This document shows positions 10,102 through 21,382 of a stretch of 36,523 nucleotides of DNA, one piece after another; the stretch's first letter is position 1; each line of letters starts with the position of its first letter. The notes beneath the pieces are model-generated. The model saw only the letters and a list, made by a program, of their open reading frames with translations. It did not search any database and was not told where the DNA came from. The position numbers were made by a program, and so were the translations under genes. The stretch is from Welwitschia mirabilis. Taxonomy: Eukaryota; Gnetophyta; Gnetopsida; Welwitschiales. The DNA is taken from NCBI GenBank assembly GCA_051453625.1, contig JBOZIK010000001.1, forward strand, positions 12,571,634 through 12,608,156, written 5' to 3'.

Positions 10102-12255
10102 AGTTCTTTCTTATCCTATTTCTTTCATTGATGTAATGATGTTACCTGATCATTTTTTAAACTTGAAATGTGTATTGCTTTATGAAGTTTCATAATTAAT
10201 ATTGATACTTGGGCATTTACAGTGGTAAGATTGGATTTATCTAATCTTAAGACATTCTCATGTTTATGGACTTCATTGGAAGGAATATGCCTTACTTTCT
10301 TATGCTTTTTTTAATGGTGTTAAGATCTTGGATTGCTTGGAAGAGTTTTTTCCTATTTTTTATCTTACTTATTCACCTTTATCTTTTTAAGTGTCTAATC
10401 ATGTGGATTTTTTTAAAAAAAAGAAAAAAATAAAAAAATAAAAATAAATAATGATCATGATCTATTAAATTTTGTACTTCAAGAAAAATACATGGTTACC
10501 ATAATGTTTTACCACACTAGGGTAAATTTTTATGAAAGGAAGCTTTGGCAGTGTTGGTAGCTATAGAAACTCTACTAGGGGGTTAGTTAGCCCTACCTCA
10601 TAGGTCCTTACTTCTCTGACTATGGTTGCACTCCATTCATCATGGAAAAGTTAAACTAAACTTTGAGGCTATGGGATCAGTAATATTTCTAGTATCATTA
10701 GAGGCATTGCTTATTTCTTAGGCTCTTAGTATTTCCACATGATCATTTCACTTTTAAGGATTCAGGTTTATTTTTGGGGTGTGAGTAAGTGAGTTCATTT
10801 TTGAGTAACTTTTGATCCTATCATTCATTATTCTAAGCACTTGATCTTTGGTATCATCATAATTATTACCTTTTTTTATGGAACTTTATAGAGTAAATAC
10901 ATTTTGTCATGCATTCTTACTTACGTGGCTTTATGATGTCTTCCAAGGGGTTTTGCTAAGTTATAATTTAGGATAGGTAAGTAATCTTCTTCATGTTCCT
11001 TGTGTCCATTTTCATTCTAATTTTTTTTATTTTTTTAGTTTATTATTTCAAAGTCATTTCATATTTTCTCATTTTCACATGGAACCTTATCATTTAGTAG
11101 TTTCCTTATTTGTATTCATGACATATTATGTTAATTTTTTTTATCATTAGAATTAAATAGATAATCTTTTATGCTTAGTAGTTTGTATGAGATTCCTTGT
11201 ATCTTTTGGAGTTTTACACTTTATCTTGTTTATTTTTTTTAGTTCAGACACATTTATTCAATCTTTTTTATTAAGTCTCAACCTAGTTATTATGTTTTCG
11301 TTAGCCTTATTTTTCATTTGTTTTGAGTTTCCCTCATCATCCTAATTTGTTAAGATTCGTCATCATTCCTTTTTTTTTCATGATTTTTGATAAATTATGT
11401 TACCTTCACGCTAATATCTAAGCCTAATTTTTGAGAAAATTTTACAATTTTCACTGTCCACCTAGTCATCCAGATGACATAAGCAGACAATAGTGAAATT
11501 GGCTATTGTCCAGACGATGCAACCAGATGACAGTGTAATAAAACCATGGGTACACTTCTTTTTCCTCATTTTTCTTTATTTATCTATCTTTTTTTCCCAT
11601 TCCTTTGAGAGACAATAGTCTCCCTAGTCCCTGCTAATGTGCTAGAACTTATCCCTAGGCGATTTGCTCACTGGCTTTCCAGATTTTTGTGATTTTGTGA
11701 AAATGAGGTATGTTTTTCTCTCCCTCATATTTTTTAGCTTTTTCTCTTATTTCTCAGCCCTTTGATATATAGTTTTCATGTATGTCGATTAGTTTTCCAT
11801 GCTCTTCAATTAGAAACTTACGAATTTGATTTTTGCTACATATTTTGAAAGATATGATCAATTGTGTATTTTATGAGATAAAGTTAGTTTTTTACCTTTT
11901 GCACTATTTTTTTGATAAATTGTAAGCCAAAACTTAGTAATCCTTTAGGGTAAATTGATTAGTTAAATGTGTTTTACACTTTTACTAGATTATATTTTTC
12001 ATTTAATCACTTTGAATTTTCACCTTATGTAGGGCCCACTTAAAACATAGTTTTTCCATTTTTCGTGTGTTTCAAAATTTTCTTCACATGACTAGGTAAT
12101 ACAGAACATATTAACACTTTTGAGGGGGATAGGACATATTTTCATAATTTTTTACATTTTTTAAATTAATTTTGGATGTCGTTTTGAGCATCCACGCGAC
12201 ATATTTAGTTACGTCCATTAGATCTTATGTATTTTTTGCATACTTTTGATTGAGT
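10102..12255 (+). mobile_element. Non-coding spacer of gypsy unit C
   Basis: About 2.1 kb between the integrase end and the accessory ORF without any supported frame. It is the third copy of the spacer (ctactagggggttagttag at about 10573). Palindrome-related motifs occur at 11468 (catccagatgac), 11509 (gtccagacgatg) and 11522 (accagatgacagtg). It ends in a purine/pyrimidine-rich stretch with atgaggta near 11703, also present in unit B near 6252, which marks the approach to the ORF. Confidence 0.75.
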
Positions 12256-13515
12256 AGGCCCCGTATGCATAGAGCTAGATAGTTTGAGGCTAAGGCCAAA
12301 GATATTATGTACGAGGCAAGTTCATTATTTCTACTAGAGGTACAGCACGTGGAGCTCGTGCATCCTCCACCTTGACATGGAAGATCTCTTACTATTCAGG
12401 CTGCTACTATCCATGTTGAGAGATATTTTGGATACTTCATAAGCTAGTTGGAGATATAGATCAATTATAGGCTTACTCATTTAAAGCTCAACTGATTTTA
12501 GATGTGTATGGAGCATATTATATTTCAGAGACCAGGGAGTTTTATGACACCATGCATATTAAGCCATATCCTGATGCTTGTGAACACCTTATAGATATGA
12601 TTATAGCTACCATTTGGGAATACAAGATAGTAGTACTCCCAAACCACATTACCAATGTGACAAAGCTAGGTGGTATTGGCAGTCTTCACATATATTATGC
12701 TAGTGATATAAAGAAGTGTCATACATATGACACAACATTAGATATTCTAACAGACTTGAGATTGAATAGGTAGGGTATTCTAGTGATACAATTCACCCCT
12801 CCCTATAGGGTTGTGCACAGAGGGCTAATTTATAATATTAGTTCATCTTTTTATGATAATCACATCATGGTAGCTCATTTATAGATATTAGCAGTATTCA
12901 GGCAGAACGAGCAGATGGACTTGCCTACTTTTATATGAAGGAGATTCAGGTCCATGGTTGAGGCATGACAGTTGCAAAGTCTGGGATATCCATGCCCTCT
13001 TCTCAATCATGTTTCGACAGTTCTAGATACCAGAGCTCATAAGCGAGTACTACTTTATGCATATACAGACTTTAGCTTGCTATTTATAGGACATGAATAT
13101 ACAAGTACCAGGAGAGGAAGAGGGACCTTAGATCCAAAGACCTATGATTCAAGTTTTATTAAAGCAGATCCAAGCCCTCCTGATAGAGACCACTGAGACC
13201 ATTAGGGTTTCATTGATAGAGGTATCTTGATGCTTAACCAAAGGATCCAGACACTTAAGTAAAGAATCTATACAATTGAAAGGAGAGTGTAGCACTCTAA
13301 GGAGTAGCTAATGGACATATGTTAGTGTGTCCTATCTATTAAGCAGAGTGCGCTAGTCGATCTTCTAGAGCAGTTTGTGTGTATAGGAAGATGAGATACT
13401 TCATTTCATTTTTAAATCATTGAATCTCTATTTTTCTATGGATCCTAAGCACCCTCCTTCTTCTCCTCCTACACCTAATCCTTCTGTCCATACTGAGTTC
13501 ATCATGAGGCGATGA
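12256..13515 (+). pseudogene. Gypsy accessory ORF, copy 2 (unit C), degenerate
   Basis: Same ORF as at 6748-8015. The start codon of copy 1 aligns with agg here (12256-12258), so the original start is lost. Blocks in order are PRMHRAR, an IQAATIHVERYFGYF block near 12390-12440, the open frame 12504-12773 (YISETREFYDTMHI ... VVLPNHI ... LDILTDLRL), and a DLPTF block near 12920. A frame at 12972-13196 (LGYPCPLL ... LLYAYTDFSLLF) follows, then in another frame MNIQVPGEEEG and an ETTETIR helix-like block. The end is a Pro-rich stretch (DPKHPPSSPPTPNPS) with a stop at 13513-13515. The predicted product is a basic N-terminus, a conserved central domain, a possible coiled coil and a Pro-rich tail. 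Function unknown. Confidence 0.65.
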
Positions 13516-14485
13516 GGGGAGTGATTTACTTATGTTGTATTTTGTATCTTCCCCTCCATGTATATTGTACTTAAAACTCATATTATACAATCTCATTTTG
13601 AGTATCAGCATGGTATTCATTATTATTATTGGATTTCATTCCTATCTTTCTTTTCACATATCCTTTTTACATTTCACGATGAGGTTTGATTATATTTTCC
13701 ATGATTATTTTCTTCATTTACTATACATTTCAGTAAGGGACTATTGATTAATCAGCATATTTATTAATTATTTGTCTGAAAATTTCTATCATAGGTTTCT
13801 TTTTTCCAAGAATAATTTTTGAGCCTTTCGTTTCCCATATCATCCAGATGACGACCTAGATGACAGTATGGCCAGTACATTACACAAATAAAATGTTCAG
13901 TTTTTTGATTTTAACAATTATGTTTATATCTTTGAGATTTATGAAATTTCTTTTTGAGATCATTTTTCAATGCCTTATTATTTTTATTAGTAGTAAAGTT
14001 AGCTCACGATTATGGTTAATCACCTAGTTTTATTAGGGAGTGATAAGGCTAAGTGGGTGGCTATGTTGCACTCCAACTTGTATGTATTTGATAGGGTATT
14101 TTGAGTAGTTTTACAGGATATTAAATAGGTTTATGCTAGATTTCTATGACAATTGAGAGCTAATATGAATGATACGAAAACATTCAATCTTCATTACATT
14201 TTATAGCATTTTAAGCAGTTTACAATATTTCCTATTTGAAGTAACTTCTTGCAAGCATTAAGTCTAATGCAATACATGAAGAACTATTAAAATGCCTATC
14301 ATCCACTTCACTATCTAGATGATTGTATGGATGATTGAACACTTAAGCCAATGATGATACTGGTTGGAATTAATCTGGCAGATGATATGGAATTCTTATA
14401 AGATGGCATCATCTCATGTATCATTCAAATGAACAGGATGATTCCTAAAATAATGCTTCACCAAACTTCACCTAAATTTAGCCAT
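13516..14485 (+). mobile_element. Post-ORF tail of gypsy unit C
   Basis: Non-coding. It matches the tails of units A and B: ttgtacttaaaactcat near 13566, atttcagtaaggga near 13728, and gtgataaggctaagtgg near 14040. The palindromic motif recurs at 13851 (catccagatgacg), 13859 (agatgacagt) and 14312 (tatctagatgattg). Sequence after about 14340 has no partner in the window and runs into a gap. Confidence 0.65.
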
Positions 14486-14658
14486 NNNNNNNNNNNNNNN
14501 NNNNNNNNNNNNNNNNNNNNNNNNNNNNNNNNNNNNNNNNNNNNNNNNNNNNNNNNNNNNNNNNNNNNNNNNNNNNNNNNNNNNNNNNNNNNNNNNNNNN
14601 NNNNNNNNNNNNNNNNNNNNNNNNNNNNNNNNNNNNNNNNNNNNNNNNNNNNNNNNNN
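14486..14658. other. Assembly gap (173 N)
   Basis: A run of 173 N separates the gypsy unit C tail from the 5' side of element D. The junction of the two elements, and any 3' LTR of C or 5' LTR start of D, is hidden here. Frames spanning it are artefacts. Confidence 0.95.
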
Positions 14659-16020
14659 TTATTATTGTAGAGAGACGTCTTTCTTGGTGTTGGGCTGTGC
14701 ATCCTTCATTAAGGTGCTGCTACTTTGTAACGTGGATGTTTGTTTGAATCTAATTCAAAGAACTCTTTTCTATTTCCATATCTATATTTTGTGCATAACC
14801 CTTATAGTTTATGTTACTTTTGATTCTGTGATAGCTTCTTTAGTGATATAGATTATGAGGGCAACCTTTGTTAAGGTTGAGAATTATTAGTTTAGGTGCA
14901 TTATATTTTCTTTCCTAGATTAACTTTATATGATTTTCATATTCTGTTCGATGTACCTAATAGCTTAGGTTGATCTTGATCTGGTGATGACATTTTTGAT
15001 TGATTTGGATTATATAGGGTCGATCTCTATGACAGGTTGATTGAGTAATTAGAAGAAAGTTGCACTCAGCTTATATTTGCATTCATTTTCATAAGTGTGT
15101 TGCATTATTATTTTTTACATTGCATTTGATTTCTACTTTAAAGATACATTGTATTTTATTTCTTGAAATCAATTCTTGCTCTTCTCACCTATGCCTTCAA
15201 TGAGAATATGACATTTGGGTCATTCCATCTATATTAGTATGTTGTATTGTGCAAAACCTATATTTATTTGTGAATGACAAGATCTTGTTAAGAACGTATC
15301 ATTTACAAAAATATGCATCACAATAATTACTTTAATTTTTTTGTATTTTTAATGGCTAATTCTATAAATAATTTAATGAGAACAATCTTTTATTAAACCC
15401 CTGTCTAAATAATTTAATAAGGATTACACAATGCATTCTTTCTAGATTATGAAACCTTAACAACTTAATCTTGAAATCATAAATACTTTTTTGTTTAAAA
15501 GTACCAAAACTCTCTAAGCAATCTCTAAGAAGAGTGGTTTGGTTCCTTATTTGTCTGTCTTTGTTTGTATCCACATAATAAATATAATCATATCTAATAA
15601 AATAGAGATAACATTTATCTCACCTCTCCTAATAAAACCTTGAAATCTTTAGGATAACCAAAATTTTACTCATGCCTTCTTTTCCTAAATTTCATATTCT
15701 TAATTTATAATAATCTTCTAAATATCTCCATGAGTTTAAAGTTATCACATTAATGATTTCATAATTAGGTAACTAAGATAATGTGATTAAGATGAAACTT
15801 TTTTTCTTAAAAGAAAAATCTTATCTACACTCCTTAAAACCTTTGTCAATTTGATTATGAACATATCTCAACAATGAATTTTTAAAGAAATACCTTCTAA
15901 CACATAAAAATTATAAGTGTTTAAGTATTTTAAGGATTTATTAATGCAATATTTCTGATATTTCTTTAAAGCATGGATAAATATATTTTCTTTCTTTTTT
16001 ATTTTAAATGAAGATTTAAC
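14659..16020 (+). mobile_element. Probable LTR end and 5' leader of gypsy element D
   Basis: No supported coding frame. At 14854-14870 the sequence ggcaacctttgttaagg can be read as a decayed tRNA-Asp-type primer-binding site (ggcgcc-gttgccgggg in many Athila elements), with mismatches mostly C to T or G to A plus one insertion. If correct, 14659-14850 is the end of a 5' LTR and 14871-16020 is the leader and the lost N-terminal half of gag. The latter is AT-rich and unrecognisable. Position upstream of gag supports this; the PBS match is weak. Confidence 0.35.
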
Positions 16021-16049
16021 AACAAAAAAATAGAAAACTTATTAGACTT

Positions 16050-16880
16050 ATGACTAAAGGAACTTTCACATCTAAAGGATCTAAAGTATATTAGGATACA
16101 TTAGAATATATAGTTGAAAATCTAAAAGTTGTAAGAGGACATTTAAATCCAAAAACATATCTAAGAAAAATTAAGCATCTGATAGAGCTATATTTCAAGG
16201 TATTTACAAAGTTGATGATGAGTCCTATGTGCGTAAAAAAATTAATACCTTAGCAAAAATATTTGAACAACTTGAAAAATCTAAATAGAATAAGTCTGGT
16301 AAAGCCTTTATTTATGTTAATTATACTTTTGATGAATAGCAAACTAGTGAATGTCCTTTTATTCCTATTTACCAAGATGTAGAAGCTAAATAAATGCATA
16401 GTTTACAAGTTGAAAGATCATTATCTATTCCACAACAATTTCCCTTTCCCATTAGAGGTGCATACAATCTAAAATAAAGAAATCTTCATAGATTTTCTTA
16501 TAGAACTCAAAAAAATGAAGAATCTACTTTACAAAAGTTATAAAATGTTTACATAATCCATTAGAAAATGTTTTAGAAAGTTCATCAAAGTTTAAACTAC
16601 AACCAATAACAAACAGGTTGAGATTGAAAACCAAATAACACAACCTCTTTAACATTTAGAAGAAGAACTAAATTAATACATTGATACTACCTTCAACGTG
16701 TTTTTCTTATTTTAAAAAAAAAAAAAAAAAAGATAAGCTTCCGATTCAACCTATACCTAATCCAAAAGAAGTCACATATTTAAATGTAAAGGTGAAGTAA
16801 GAGGTGTTAATGCTATTTTTCTTAGAAGTGATATGAAAGTTAATGAAAAGATTTAGCAACATATAAAATGACCTTCTACA
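16050..16880 (+). pseudogene. Athila-type gypsy gag, C-terminal remnant (element D)
   Basis: Gag forms the virus-like particle. Only the C-terminal part is recognisable. AYNLK*RNLHRFSYR at 16462-16505 corresponds to the YNPGWRNHPNFSYR box of Athila gag, with Trp as a stop. LPIQPIPNPKE at 16738-16770 matches the LPSQ-VPNPK box, and NAIFLRSDMK at 16809-16838 matches the NAITLRSGK box just before protease. A homopolymer of about 18 A near 16715 and several frameshifts separate these blocks. Upstream, from 16050, frames with many Lys and Glu (e.g. LEYIVENLKVV) are compatible with gag but not diagnostic. Stops at about 16288 and 16338 break the frame. Confidence 0.7.
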
Positions 16881-17266
16881 TGTAACCTCACCCAAAACTT
16901 GGGCTTAAAAAAACTAATTTAGATGATGAAAAAAGACACAAACATAACAAACCTAATAAATCCCCATTTCCTTGATGTTTATTACCTATGGATATGATAC
17001 AACTTAGGAACATAAAATCTAAACATTTTTAAAGAAGTAAATATTAATATTTTACTTTTAGACTCTATTAATTAAGTACATTTCTATGTAAAATTCCATA
17101 AAGGCATGTGTATGATGAAGAATAAAATGAATCTAAATAAGAATGTTTTTCTAGCTTAATAAATTAGTGCTACTATTTAAAATGAACCTCTACCTAATTT
17201 TTGAGATTTGGTTTCCAAACTATCTTTGGCATCATTAGAAATAATATAATAGATAAAACATTAGTA

Positions 17267-17570
17267 TATCTAAAAGTTAGCACGAACTTAATGTAATATT
17301 CATTTTGTAAGAAACTTGGATTAAAAGGACTAAAGAAAACAAGGATAAATTTAGAAATTTTTTATCATTTAATAAAATATCCTAGAGAAGTAGTAAAAGA
17401 TATTTTAATTTAAGTTAATAATTGTAACTTCCTTATAGATTTTATTGTTTTATAAATGGAAGATAATCCTCAAGGTTTTCCACTTCTTTTGGGTAGACCA
17501 CTCCTTGTTACTTTCAACTCTTTACTCAACTATAGGAATGGCATAATTAAGATGCTACTTTCAACGCTTT
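17267..17570 (+). pseudogene. Gypsy aspartic protease (element D), active site lost
   Basis: This retropepsin-type protease would cut Gag-Pol. One frame runs about 100 codons with only three stops. STNLM is the family's SVNLMP box, KKLGLKGLKKTRINL matches the KQLGLGELKPT-type box, then come KYPREVVKDILI, NFLIDFIVL and PLLLGRPLL at about 17478-17506. The catalytic Asp of the DxGA motif should lie just before STNLM, but that position reads YLKV (17267-17278), so the active Asp is gone. One stop follows the NLM box, one replaces a Gln-like position in DILI*VN and one an Asp position in FIVL*ME. It sits between gag and RT as expected. Confidence 0.85.
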
Positions 17571-17639
17571 AATTACCTATACTAATGATGTAATTAAGAT
17601 GTCATCAGATAATATGAACACAAAGTTAAAAGTTTTTAA

Positions 17640-18020
17640 TGCTGTAAAAGAAAAATCATTGAGATGATATTGAAGATATGGAATTAGTTAAAAATATTGA
17701 TAATGATCATTCTAAGTTTTTATTTTCTATTAAGAGTTACCATTTATTTAATCCACATGAAGAATTACCACTTGCTTTATATAAAAATATAAATATGAAG
17801 CATTATGATGGTAAGAGAGATTTGAATCTTTTCTATGTTTATCATTAAAACAACTTTCTAGTGAAGAGTGTAATCCAAATGTTGATACTATACCTCTTAT
17901 TGAAAACTTAAAGTATGTATTTTTAAAAGATAACAACCTATTGTTAGTTATTATAACATAAAACCTTACATATTTCCTTTTTACATTAGAAGGAACTTTA
18001 TGTTATTAACTTAAAAAATA
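17640..18020 (+). pseudogene. Gypsy RT N-terminal part (element D), 5' of copia-1
   Basis: The first frame (DDIEDMELVKNIDNDHSKFL near 17668) is the acidic linker after protease. After a frameshift, PLIENLKYVFLKDNNLLLVI at 17893-17952 matches the LPSHLKYAFLGEN-PVI entry box of Athila-type RT. The remaining bases to about 18020 decay quickly and are then replaced by the copia-1 LTR. RT resumes at 27158. Confidence 0.75.
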
Positions 18021-18306
18021 TAGGAATTATATAAGCTTCATGTTATTTTAGGATTTTGTATTAAGCGTAAATGCTTTGAAAGGGAAAATAGGATTTCCTA
18101 TGAGATGTGGTCATGATTAGAATCATTTTGCATTCTTGTTTATGGATTTTAAGTTAAGCTAGAGGAGTGACATATATTTCTTATAATTTTAAGTTTATAG
18201 TGGATTTAATAAAGCTCTCTAATAGTTTAAAGAATTAGAGTAAAGCAGTTCAACATTGTTATATCAATTTTTTCCCTTGTTATATTATTTGCTTATTTTC
18301 CAATAG
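18020..18306 (+). repeat. 5' LTR of copia-1
   Basis: It pairs with 26868-27154. Shared landmarks in order are aggattttgtattaa (18050 and 26900), tttcctatgag/ttttctatgag, tttatggatt/cttatggatt, taagtttatagtgga/ttagttttatagtagga, and the end ttttccaatag (18296-18306). A clearly aligned start is tgttattttagg at 18041; weaker similarity extends to about 18020. The 3' copy lacks about 20-40 bp in the middle. TG...CA termini are no longer both visible. Confidence 0.75.
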
Positions 18307-18318
18307 TGGAATTAGAGC
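18307..18318 (+). other. Copia-1 primer-binding site
   Basis: tggaattagagc immediately follows the LTR end and matches the iMet-tRNA primer site tggtatcagagc at 10 of 12 positions. Its place directly 3' of the LTR supports plus orientation for copia-1. Confidence 0.65.
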
Positions 18319-18359
18319 ATAACTAGGGTTTGTTGATGATTTTGACCTCTTTGAAGTAA

Positions 18360-19400
18360 AGCTTATCAAAGAAATGATAAAAACAAGACAAGACTAAGTG
18401 TAGCTGAGCATACTGAGTGAGCAAAGAAATTAAGTGGAGTAAAGAAAATTAAGGAAAAAACTTTGTAGGTCATCAATATAATCCTGCCATAGTATTATTT
18501 CATTTGTACAAACAAAGATGGGGTACTTATAGAGAACACACATGTTGGTTAGAGTGGATAAGTAGGGTAGCTATAAAATCCTTTTAAAATATCCTACTAA
18601 AGCTATAATGACATTGTTATATAATTTAAAGATGAAGTGACCATGACTTTTACATTATTTCATGTAGATTAGTTAAATAATATCTAGACAAAGAATGGGA
18701 TAAGCTTAATAGGAAAGCACTAAGACTAATTTGTCCTTATCTCAGAAGTCAAATACTAAATGTATTTAAAGGCGTTATGGAAGCTCACATGCTTTTTAAA
18801 ACTCTGAACATACCATATGTCTAGTCCATCAGAATGAGTAAATTTTACATTATTAAAATGACTTTAGAGTTAAGATGAAAGAAGAGATCTTAGTATAAAG
18901 TCACTTAAATGAGATGAATATGATATTTTCTCAAATCAATGATTTAGACATAAAACTTGGATAAGATATCAGAGTAATGGCTACATTTAGCTCACTACTA
19001 GATTCACGAGAGATGGTTTCTACTCCTTGATAGTTCCCACAAAAACTCTATCATTAATCAACATAGTTATTTCTAAGTAGTTAGTCACAAAAAAGACTAA
19101 GACAATGAACTATAATCATAAGGATCAACATATTTATTTCTAAGGTACTAGTTGCAAAAAAGACTAAGATAGTGAACTATAATCATGAGGATCTTATTCT
19201 TAAGAGAGGACTTTCTCATAATAGAAGTAAAGAACATAGACAAAGAAAAAATAGAGGAGCTTCTTGAGGTAGGAACTTCAAGTGTTGATTTTGTAGAAGA
19301 AGGTTCATATGAAAATGGATTGTTATATCTTTAAAAAGAATAACAAGAAGAATGTACTAAGGGATAAGTTAAAAGAATCTATTAGCTCAGACCAAACAGA
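18360..19400 (+). pseudogene. Ty1/copia gag (copia-1), degenerate
   Basis: This gag polyprotein would assemble the particle. The block SHLNEMNMIFSQINDLDIKL (about 18900-18960) and the following VMATFSSLLDSREMVST match the 'HLNEFQ-I--QL' and 'LL-SLPDSWE' boxes of copia gag (UBN2 type). A basic Arg-rich stretch (KEHRQRKNRGAS near 19230) precedes a CCHC zinc knuckle: Cys 19283-19285, Cys 19292-19294, His 19306-19308, Cys 19321-19323. A frameshift lies between the second Cys and the His. A 67-bp tandem duplication (19057-19190) adds another shift. Upstream of 18600 the frame is barely readable. Non-functional. Confidence 0.75.
19057..19190 (+). repeat. 67-bp tandem duplication in copia-1 gag
   Basis: Copy 1 is 19057-19123 and copy 2 is 19124-19190, each starting atcaacata and ending with ctataatcat(a/g)agg. 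By hand count 57 of 67 bases agree. 67 is not a multiple of three, so it would break the gag frame, consistent with duplication after the element died. Confidence 0.85.
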
Positions 19401-20290
19401 TGGAGATGCAAGTTTGACATTTATTTTCTTATATGTGGTGGCCAATGTAACCCAACATTTAGAATAGATTAGATACTATAAAGCAATGCTTCTTTTTGTA
19501 CTTGTTCAAACCATAAATGTTTTAGTTATTCCAAAGCATTTTATGCTAAAATAGTTCATGTTGCAAATAGTAGAGATTTCCAAATTAAGAGTATTAGCAT
19601 GGTTATGTTGAAAAATAGAATGATTAACAAATAATAGTAAGGAATCTTAAGCATGTTTAAGAAATCACTAAGAATCCACAATTTTAATAAGTAAAGATAC
19701 AATCTTTTATTTGCTAATGGTGCATTAAATATCACTAAGAGATCTATGATGGTTATGAAAGAATTCAAAGAGAATTAAGGTATATTGTATGTCTCTTAGT
19801 GGTATGAAAAAGGAAAAGTTTGTTACTATTATAGAACATTCCAACTTCTAGCATAGCTATTTAGGGAATATTGGATAAATCAAACTAAAGGTGTTTCAAT
19901 CTAAATATATTATGCCTTTATCTGTTTTTATTAATTTTAATTTTTGTAAGGATCATGAAGTTGAAAAATGACGCAGTAATAGTTTTAAAAGAAATGAACA
20001 TCTTAGAAATTGTATTAAATTAAACTCATTTAATCTAACATAATTGGTTTTATTAATTCCTACTCTCTCACTATCTTGTAATACTTTGTAATATTTATTA
20101 AGGATTCTAGTTATAAACTTTGAATCTATTATATCAAATCAAAAGACATAATACTTTATGTTTTTTAGTAGTTTTCTTTTTGAGATTAAAATTTAGACAT
20201 GGAAAAAAGTTAAAATATCCTTATAGATAATGAAGTTAAATACATCTCACATGTCTTCTTTAATTTTCCAAAGGAAAGAGAATTATATGT
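19401..20290 (+). pseudogene. Copia-1 protease to integrase N-terminal half
   Basis: After gag comes a weak protease region. A better block follows: ALNITKRSMMVMKEFKEN (about 19719-19772) then LYVSLSG, matching the 'KGSMVVMKG-K--LY-L-GST' stretch before the GAG-pre-integrase domain. A GNIG and FNFCKDHEVEK block (about 19868-19970) corresponds to the LGHIGE ... LDFCEDCVLGK zinc region of integrase. IDNEVKYISHVF, with Asp at 20226-20228, matches the TDNGLEF second catalytic Asp box. The frame is lost at about 20290, where other sequence begins; integrase resumes near 24590. Many stops; inactive. Confidence 0.7.
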
Positions 20291-20811
20291 AAGTGTTTGC
20301 ATGCAAAAATTGACATTCTAAGCAAGCATAATTAATCAATTTAACATAGAGACATGTTTTCATGAGATTACAAGTTTTCCACTAACATTATCAAGTATAT
20401 TACTATCTTCTGAAGAACATATCAAATGATAAAATAAATCCAGCAAATAACATTGACATCATCATTAGGACTACCAGCACTATCGGCCTTATGAGAAAAC
20501 ATAACAAAGATCTCACCTTCTTGTACTTATTTGGTAAATTAATCACTTTATACTTATGGACTCAGTCAAATAAAAATTAAATTTAATATTTAACTCTAGC
20601 GACACATGGTGAAAGTACAAATTAACATGTCGCAGTGACATATGACACAATGAGGATGATCGAGGTGAATATACATAACATGGCATTTGTCGACAACATC
20701 ATCAATAGCCAAAAGACACGTCATTATCATGCTTGCACTTGAAGACAAAGGAATATTCTTTATGACTACATTTCAAATGTTTGTAACTTCCTTATTAAGT
20801 AATTACCCATG
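20291..20811. other. Unassigned sequence inside copia-1, upstream of the LTR-related piece
   Basis: About 520 bp with no supported frame and no partner elsewhere in the window. It is slightly richer in G+C and CG than its surroundings around 20590-20720 (gcgacaca, gtcgcagtgaca, gtcgacaac). It may be the upstream part of the LTR whose 3' portion is recognised from 20812, or a separate insert. The exact copia-1 break point near 20290 is uncertain. Confidence 0.4.
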
Positions 20812-21055
20812 TGGTAGATGATATTATGCCTCCACATCGAGCCTTAATGGCTTGGTGAATTAGTGCATGTTTCAGAATACCAGAATTATTAGAGCAAAGA
20901 TGGAATAAAGGAGTGAATTAATTAGACCTTTGGAGTAGTTCATTCCCTTGCATTTTTAGCTGAAGATCATTTTATTCATATACTTGTTGATTTTCTTTTG
21001 TTTGAATTTTCATTGCAAGTTAGAATAACCTTGTTTCTTTTGATTAAGTTACCTT
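20812..21055 (+). mobile_element. LTR-related piece, left half (split by the minus-strand element)
   Basis: It aligns with 780-1030: gatattatgcctccaca (about 20819), gccttaatggcttg, ctgaagatca near 20961, and a ttttcattgcaagttagaat box near 21008. It ends at acctt (21051-21055), the left target duplication of the inserted element. The right half resumes at 24443. Confidence 0.7.
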
Positions 21056-21295
21056 TATAGGTTTTAAACCCTCATATGTAGTGGAGGCTCAAAACTGGGA
21101 GAAAGTCCTAGGGAGCAAGAAGGATCTCCAATGAAATTAGCTCAAATATTTTATTAACATTGAATTAATTTATACAACAAAATTTTTCATACTTGGCCTT
21201 AACTAAATCCTAACTTATGGATCCACATCCCAATAAATTTGGATCTCAACTAACCCCAAATTTAAAATAACATGTACCTAAAATAAAACCCAACA
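21056..21295 (-). repeat. 3' LTR of the minus-strand element
   Basis: It reads tataggttttaaaccc at the left and ends aaaacccaaca. It pairs with 24205-24442. The terminal tg has become ta. Confidence 0.85.
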
Positions 21296-21309
21296 ATCCC
21301 CTTCTTAAT
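21296..21309 (-). other. Polypurine tract of the minus-strand element
   Basis: The minus-strand reading attaagaaggggat lies directly against the 3' LTR start (tgttggg). Position and purine content fit the plus-strand primer for DNA synthesis. Confidence 0.7.
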
Positions 21310-21382
21310 GTAAAGTCTAAAAAACATGAAGGACTTAGACATTACATAATTTCTAGAATATTTCTCTAGCATATCATTAAGG

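Noticed and set aside
14429-14851. 140-codon frame across the 173-N gap
   Set aside because: More than half of it is unknown sequence; the rest is LTR-like DNA without motifs.
15362-15574. 70-codon minus-strand frame
   Set aside because: No motif and no context for a minus-strand gene; left as unassigned leader sequence of element D.
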